Source: Pararge aegeria
Lineage: Eukaryota > Arthropoda > Insecta > Lepidoptera > Nymphalidae
Direction: 5' to 3'
Length of the DNA: 64,000 bases
Assembly: GCF_905163445.1 (NCBI RefSeq)
Contig: NC_053196.1
Location: 12,735,501 to 12,799,500 of the forward strand
A program made the position numbers and the translations under genes. Under the pieces are notes generated by a model that was not told the origin of the DNA, did no database searches, and saw only the letters and a program-made list of their open reading frames with translations. Shown one piece after another: positions 59,501-64,000 of the stretch (positions are counted from its first letter, which is position 1; every line of letters begins with the position of its first letter).

Positions 59501-62500
59501 AGCTAAATTTATTGCAATAGTTAATTAAGTTTTACTACGACACAAAATTTCAAATAATAATAAAATTGGTTAGATTTGAAAAAACGCCAAAAAGTAATTT
59601 ACAGTTTTGAAAACTTCGCAAAATGACTCTTAAATTGTCTGACAAACATCCCTATCAATATCCCTATCCCTACTAATATTGTTTATTATAAATTATAAAT
59701 GCCAATGTACTTCGCGGGGCATGCAAAGAACAAGACTTGAATATTCCTACTACTCCCTATCCCTACTACTCGTAATATTATAAATGTCAATGTAAGTTTG
59801 TTTGTTACGCTTTCACACAAAAACTACTTAACCGATACTCATGAAACTTTGTACACATATTTTTGGAAGTGTTAGATGTAATATAGGATATTACTTTTTA
59901 TCCCGACATTAAGCTCGGTTCCTTTGGAAGAGGGGATGAACGTGTTTGACGATTTTACACCATAACTCCGACAAATTATAACCGATTTAAATAATTATTT
60001 TTGTACTATAGAGGTTATAATATGTGTTTAATTTTGCACTAACTTTTTGTAGATCTGACGAATGTGGTTGGAGATAGAGGACAGTAGCAAACCCCTCATT
60101 TAAGGCTTAGCGATACTGAATACTTTAAAATCAAAATCAAACGCAGACGAAGTCGCGGGCAATCCGCTAGTAATATAATAATAATACCATTGTAGGTACC
60201 TACATCCCTAAACATGTGCGATGATGGTGAGAATTCATTATTTATTGACAATAATAAAAACCTCGCCTGCGGCTCGGAGGGCTTTTGTTTTATCATGTAG
60301 ATATATTATTGGAACCCTGTATTTTTGTTAAGGTAATGAATTATAAAAGTCATGTTATAAATAATAATTACGAGGTCGGTAGTAACGGGACTTATACTTA
60401 GCCTATTGGGAATAGTTGACCATAAACTTAAATGGCACAATATTATGAGCCGCGTAAACTTTAAACCGATATCGTGACTTATCGCTTACAGCTGATTGCA
60501 GCCATAACTTATAGCTTAACCCGTTACGTTTTACGGTGAGCTTCTAATACTTTAAGTAACATTTTGTCATTTCAGTTATTTCTATTCAATAGGTTCTTAT
60601 TGTTTAATCTTACGATAAAAATGTTACATAATATAGGAACAAGTATTATAAAATAAAATTACCCCAAAAACGGTTTCGCTCTTAAAGAATAACGGCAAAC
60701 TGAAACTGTTGGGTTTCTCGAGGGTTACCCAGACTACTTAAGGTAGGTACTTACACTGACAATCTTTTATCATTAATCTTTACGCATACATTAACTTCTA
60801 GATAATAGCTTAAACTGGCAATGGGCGTGGCAATTAGTTCGGAGGGCTGGGAGACGTTGTATCATCCCCAACGTCTAGCAGTCCTTCGAAATCAATGCTG
60901 AAAAGGCGATACTTACACACTGGAAAATGCAGCGTCAGTTAACTTTTTACCAAGTGAACTTCCGTCGTCTTTCCTACCTACTAATGATTTCATCATTCAT
61001 CTTTTGAGCCTACGGACGTCCACTGCTAAACAAATCTTCACTCCCACCTTTCCAGCCACAGCCGGTCCTCATGCTTCCCCATCCACACACTCCCCGTCCC
61101 TCTCTTTGTGTCGTCGGTCCGTCGTGCGTCCCACACTACGCTTGCTTGTTCGTGGTCTTCACTCGAGAACTTTCCTGATGCAATAGTCATTGCGTCTACG
61201 ATAAGCATGGCCTGCCCATTGCAATTTCAACTTGCTGATAGTTTGAAGTAATGATTTAGATACCATGAAATGTATACTGGAAAGATCGAAGGAAAGACGC
61301 CATGCGCACGTAGCACGAGACGTTGGATGGAGCAGAATGAAGAAAGCACTCAACTATCACCTCAACAGTGCTTGCTGTACGGCAGAGAGTCGGAAGAAAT
61401 AGAAACATTTCGATACTCGTAGTCCATTTTTATGACAGAGCTTGTCCAGGGTAGTACTTCCACAATGCTTATTTCTATCACTAAGTAACATTGCAATGCA
61501 ATGCTGTGTTCCCGTCTTAAAGGCAAGGTTGCTGGTATAGATGCTGGGAAATGAGGCTTAAAACCCAAGCCTCAGGTTGACAAAGTGCTGCACGTTGCTG
61601 AACGTGTTCCTTGAATGCCCTGCGAAAATTGCTCGGGTCTTTCACTTACCATCCGTTGGGCCATCTGCTTGGCCTATTTATTAACTATTGAAAAAAATAA
61701 ACATCTAGTGGTTAAGGAGGTTATATAGATTAGGAACCACGATCTTGAGAATGAAACGACTCAGGAAGAAGACATACCTTCAGTCATTTTGCTATGCCAC
61801 GCCTCATCAGCTAGCGCAACTTCGCTGAGCGGCACAAAGTCGGTCTGCACTTTACTAGCATTCCCATTGAGCTCGTTAAGTTTCATGTCGTACTTGTTCA
61901 GGAGTTTCTCTGCTTCGGATATATGCCTCTCGAATGGATTCATCTCTATTGCAACGTCTAGGCACATGTTTCTTAATGCATCCTGGAATTATAGCGGTTG
62001 GCATTACATTTAATTTTTAATAATTTCTACCCAAAATATCGTTCGTAGTTTCTGAAAATGAGAAGGGCTTATACCTTAGTCCACCACGCTGGCGAATTCG
62101 GATTGGTGGACACTCGTTTGAGAAAGTTATGTAGAACTAACTCTCAGGCATGCAGGTTTCCTCACGACGTTTTATTTCACCGTTAAAGCAAGTGATATAT
62201 GTATTTGCTTAGATTAAAAACGCAAATAATTCCGGAAAGTTAAAGGTGCGTGAATCACATAATACCTACGCACCCAAAACTGAAAACCTAGGCACCATCG
62301 TCTAATATTTAATTTTGCCTAGTATATATAAACATGGCATTTTTTTACAAAAAAGAAGCATTAAAAAAGCTTCTACTCACTTTGCTTAAGCTATTCTTTA
62401 AGGCTTCCACTTCCATCTTTATAGCGTCCAATTTAGCGTCAGTGGCATCTAGTCGATTGTTTAACAGGTTTTCGTTGGGCTTCAAACTATTGTCTAACTC

Positions 62501-63796
62501 AGTGGTAGGTTTTAGGTTAGTTGTTACTAGAGTCGTTAACGACTGTATTGACTTCTTTATTTCGTCTAGTGCTTCGTTTGTCTTCTTTTGTGTTTCTTTT
62601 TCTCTTTCTTCCTTCTGTGGCAAATTATAAAATTAGTCTAGTGAACCTTTTTACTTGAACTTAGTGCATCAATAGTTATTTACCTATTTCTAATTCGGTG
62701 TTTTATATCTTATGATAATACCTATCATCATAATAATATCAGCAGAATTTTTAAAAAGTCTGAAATCGGATGAAGGACTGTCTGATAAATTTGATGGCTG
62801 AGCGTCAAGATTCTTTTTTGATTACTCAGTCAGTAAAGTTGTCTTAATCTAATCCTAGACCATGTGATTTAGGATTGAATTAGAATGTTCGACATTGTAG
62901 GGAACTTCCTCACCTACTCATTATGATTAGAAACTATGAGGTAGTTGACTTTAAAATGGCGGTGTTAAAAAAATAGCGCCAATATCAGTAACATCTATTT
63001 TGAACTTTAACTTAATGGAACTAGATCTAATGACGAAAGAGTTAGTCAACACCCTAACATTTCCTTCCTTAAAATTAATCTTTTAATGGCACTTCCATGC
63101 AAATTTAATTTTGTACTTTGCAGTGTTTTCATGGTTATAACTACAAACATAAAGGTAAAGCTTCGTGGGTTTAAAAGACGCGCGCGCATTCTTAGAAAGA
63201 GTCTAGGTGCGACAAACTTAGCCGGGATTAGGTACTTACAACCCAAGCCACGAGGTTGTGCTTTGTCTATCCAAAAAATGTTTTATTCATGAAGACCTTA
63301 TTACAGGCACTTATGAAGCGTTCATACATTTAGCATGTTAATTAGTGATGGTAATAACTGCATTCGTTAACTTAAAACTAAAGCTAGGAGGGTTCCAAAC
63401 GCACCCTGGTCTAAGAAGAGCCCACAACAAACTTAGCCAGGTATTCTTTAATGGCAAGGGTTTATATCATCATCTTTCATCGAATTGAATCTAAGATCTA
63501 GATGATATATTTTATAAGTTTCGTTGGATTATAATGAAAATAATGTGTTACAACTAGAATTATTAGAAAGATGTACCTGTAAGAATATATTCTCAACATT
63601 ATAAAGTCTGTCGTCTAGCCTCGATATCGTGCCTTTCAAGGACTCTAAATTCCTATGCTTCTTTTCTAAACCTAATATCATCTTCTTCAGTTGCTCTCCG
63701 AGGGCCTTTTCCCTGTATTCGTGGCGTTCCAACTTGTCCTCCGATATTCTGAACATGTGGACTAGAGACATCATCGCGTCGCGAATATCTTCGTGT
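53521..63796 (-). CDS. Coiled-coil, sequon-rich protein (3' part, nine exons)
   Basis: Exons on minus: 63796-63577, 62614-62381, 61982-61778, 58412-58245, 57817-57666, 57121-56976, 55678-55522, 54881-54822, 53691-53521 (TAA). All splice sites are GT-AG and the phases join throughout, giving 503 residues plus a split codon at the 5' edge. The chain is almost wholly heptad-like helix (KLERHEYREKALGEQLKKM, SRLDDRLYNVENIF, DATDAKLDAIKMEVEALKN), with one Cys (NMCLDV) and seven N-glycosylation sequons (NAS, NYT, NLT, NKT, NQT, NLT, NGS), which suggests a secreted or lumenal rod. It ends AKLEG-stop. The final GGTTAA could instead be a weak donor leading to more 3' exons. No globular domain is visible. 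An insect fibrinogen-related protein rod is one possibility, but I do not recognise the gene. Confidence 0.85.
54154..54429 (-). repeat. SINE family B in the last intron of the coiled-coil gene
   Basis: Complement of the family body: ATCACCGACCCACTACGGGG, then TTTCCTCACGACGTTTTCCT, ending in a tRNA-like head (complement of TTACCCACTGGGCTATCACC). Confidence 0.8.
54556..54782 (-). repeat. Two tandem tRNA-like SINE heads
   Basis: On minus, one head has CTCCCTTGCGCTGTGGTAAG with GGGTTCCATAAT (about 54700-54782). The other has CTCCCTGGCAGTGGTAGC with GGGATCAATCC (about 54556-54622). Both resemble the family C head. Confidence 0.55.
54987..55177. repeat. Foldback hAT-type MITE, copy 3, with 8-bp duplication
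   Basis: The ends are CAGTGGCGTGCATAGGGGGT and its complement. The 191-bp body is nearly a perfect inverted repeat. The flanks are CTATACAG (54979-54986) and CTATATAG (55178-55185), an 8-bp duplication with one change, as in hAT elements. Confidence 0.85.
55777..55920. repeat. Foldback hAT-type MITE, copy 4 (variant)
   Basis: Ends CAGTGGCGTGCAC and GTGCACGCCACTG. The 144-bp interior differs from the other copies. The flanks ACGACAAT (55769-55776) and CCGACAAT (55921-55928) are an 8-bp duplication with one change. A SINE family A copy abuts it. Confidence 0.75.
55921..56110 (-). repeat. SINE family A, copy 3, degraded head
   Basis: ACACACATAACCATCTAGCC, TAGCTTGTGTTATGGGTACT and AAGATGACTGATGAATATTTT match the copy at 4643-4879. 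The tRNA-like head is scrambled after 56070. Confidence 0.7.
56942..56961. repeat. (TA)n microsatellite
   Basis: A run of alternating TA directly 3' of the coiled-coil exon ending at 56976 (minus). Confidence 0.8.
57451..57545. repeat. Single arm related to the foldback at 27.8 kb
   Basis: GTCTCCTGAGGATGCTCCGG and GTACATTGCCGAAGATCTGTTGG correspond to 27910-27944 and, inverted, to 27785-27815. Confidence 0.55.
57848..58042. repeat. MITE with CATGGGCGTAC ends
   Basis: CATGGGCGTACCCAG at the left and CTGTGTACGCCTATG at the right are imperfect inverted ends. The flanks TCAATAGA and TTAATAGC are an imperfect 8-bp repeat. It lies in the intron upstream of the exon at 57666-57817. Confidence 0.55.
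58602..58914 (-). repeat. SINE family B, near full-length copy
   Basis: On minus it runs from a tRNA-like head (GCGGTAATGGCCCAGTAGG, with GAGTTCGAATCCC) through the body to a GATGAT-like end at 58602. It is the best-preserved minus copy of the family. Confidence 0.8.
59036..59285 (-). repeat. SINE family B, diverged copy
   Basis: Complements of GAATGAGAAGAATCTAGGCC, CATGCAGGTTTCTTCACGAT and GGTTAAAAGGTGCGTGCCGG follow the order of the copy at 58602-58914. Confidence 0.65.
59757..60170 (+). mobile_element. Lep1-like non-autonomous Helitron
   Basis: The start CCTACTACTCGTAATATTATAAATG resembles the usual Lep1 beginning. It carries AAACTACTTAACCGATACTCATGAAACTTTG and ends ACGCAGACGAAGTCGCGGGC...CCGCTAG at 60170. 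No coding. Confidence 0.65.
60985..61275 (-). pseudogene. RTE-type LINE 3' fragment
   Basis: On minus the frame KLKLQWAGHAYRRRNDYCIRKVLE matches the C-terminal region of the same family as the fragment at 9025-9262. The 3' end reads AGCAGTGGACGTCCGTAGG followed by a GATGAATGATG tail at about 60988. It is truncated and broken, in an intron of the coiled-coil gene. Confidence 0.65.
62054..62285 (-). repeat. SINE family B, diverged copy
   Basis: Complements of GAAAATGAGAAGGGCTTATACC, GGCATGCAGGTTTCCTCACG and AAAGGTGCGTG are in family order. It lies in an intron of the coiled-coil gene. Confidence 0.65.
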
Positions 63797-64000
63797 CTGA
63801 AAAAAAGATTGTTTTTATATCACTATAAGTTGACTGCAATCTCACCTTTTGGTATGTGACTATGCAGTTGCGGACAAACCTGTTAGGGGTTTTTCATTAT
63901 TTTATTGAATACCTAGAGTTGGTTTCTATGCGGAATCGTACCAGAACGCTTAATCATTTGCGACACGTCTTTGTCTTTAGATTGATAACTAGCCAAGACC
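63797..64000. other. Partial upstream intron of the coiled-coil gene
   Basis: A polypyrimidine tract and CAG acceptor (minus) sit at 63797-63810. No further exon is visible before the window ends, so the 5' part of the gene is missing. Confidence 0.6.

Noticed and set aside
1..64000. CRISPR arrays, operons, riboswitches and bacterial insertion sequences
   Set aside because: None seen. The split genes and repeats show nuclear eukaryotic DNA, and the only regular array is the minisatellite at 30.1 kb, which has no spacers.

Overview
The window looks like nuclear DNA of a butterfly or moth. It is AT-rich, its genes are split into short exons by GT-AG introns, and its introns and intergenic DNA are full of tRNA-headed SINEs, Lep1-like Helitron ends, RTE and Jockey-type LINE 3' ends, hAT-type foldback MITEs and one complete BEL/Pao LTR retrotransposon. 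Genus and species cannot be read from it.

Four protein-coding genes could be assembled by eye from splice sites with matching phases. (1) ARPC2, the largest scaffold subunit of the Arp2/3 actin-nucleating complex, lies on + in nine exons from 12 to 18973 and appears complete at 303 residues. (2) A TMIE-like gene lies on - in four exons from 36904 down to 29128 (177 residues). TMIE is the small membrane subunit of TMC-type mechanotransduction channels. None of its exons stands out as a long open frame, so it is easy to miss. (3) A UPF0047/YjbQ-family gene lies on + in four exons from 37938 to 41198 (165 residues), divergent from the TMIE-like gene with 1.03 kb between start codons. (4) The 3' part of an unidentified coiled-coil, sequon-rich protein lies on - in nine exons from 63796 down to 53521. 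Its 5' end is beyond the window.

Layout: 1-19.7 kb is ARPC2. Its introns hold a hAT-type element with 8-bp target duplications (2822-4053), SINEs, a MITE, a Lep1-like Helitron and, in intron 6, a 7.3-kb BEL/Pao element in antisense. The two LTRs of that element differ at one of 564 positions and its gag-pol frame is open, so the insertion is recent. 19.7-29.1 kb is intergenic with LINE and inverted-repeat debris. 29.1-36.9 kb is the TMIE-like gene, whose introns carry SINEs, a truncated LINE and a 30-bp minisatellite. 37.9-42.0 kb is the YjbQ-family gene. 42-53.5 kb is gene-poor and holds a decayed retroelement piece, foldbacks and one small possible membrane ORF. 53.5-64 kb is the coiled-coil gene, its introns loaded with SINEs and MITEs.

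The four genes do not form an operon or an obvious pathway. The main points of interest are the TMIE-like gene, the very young BEL/Pao insertion inside ARPC2, the hAT element with subterminal hexamer arrays, and the unassigned coiled-coil glycoprotein.
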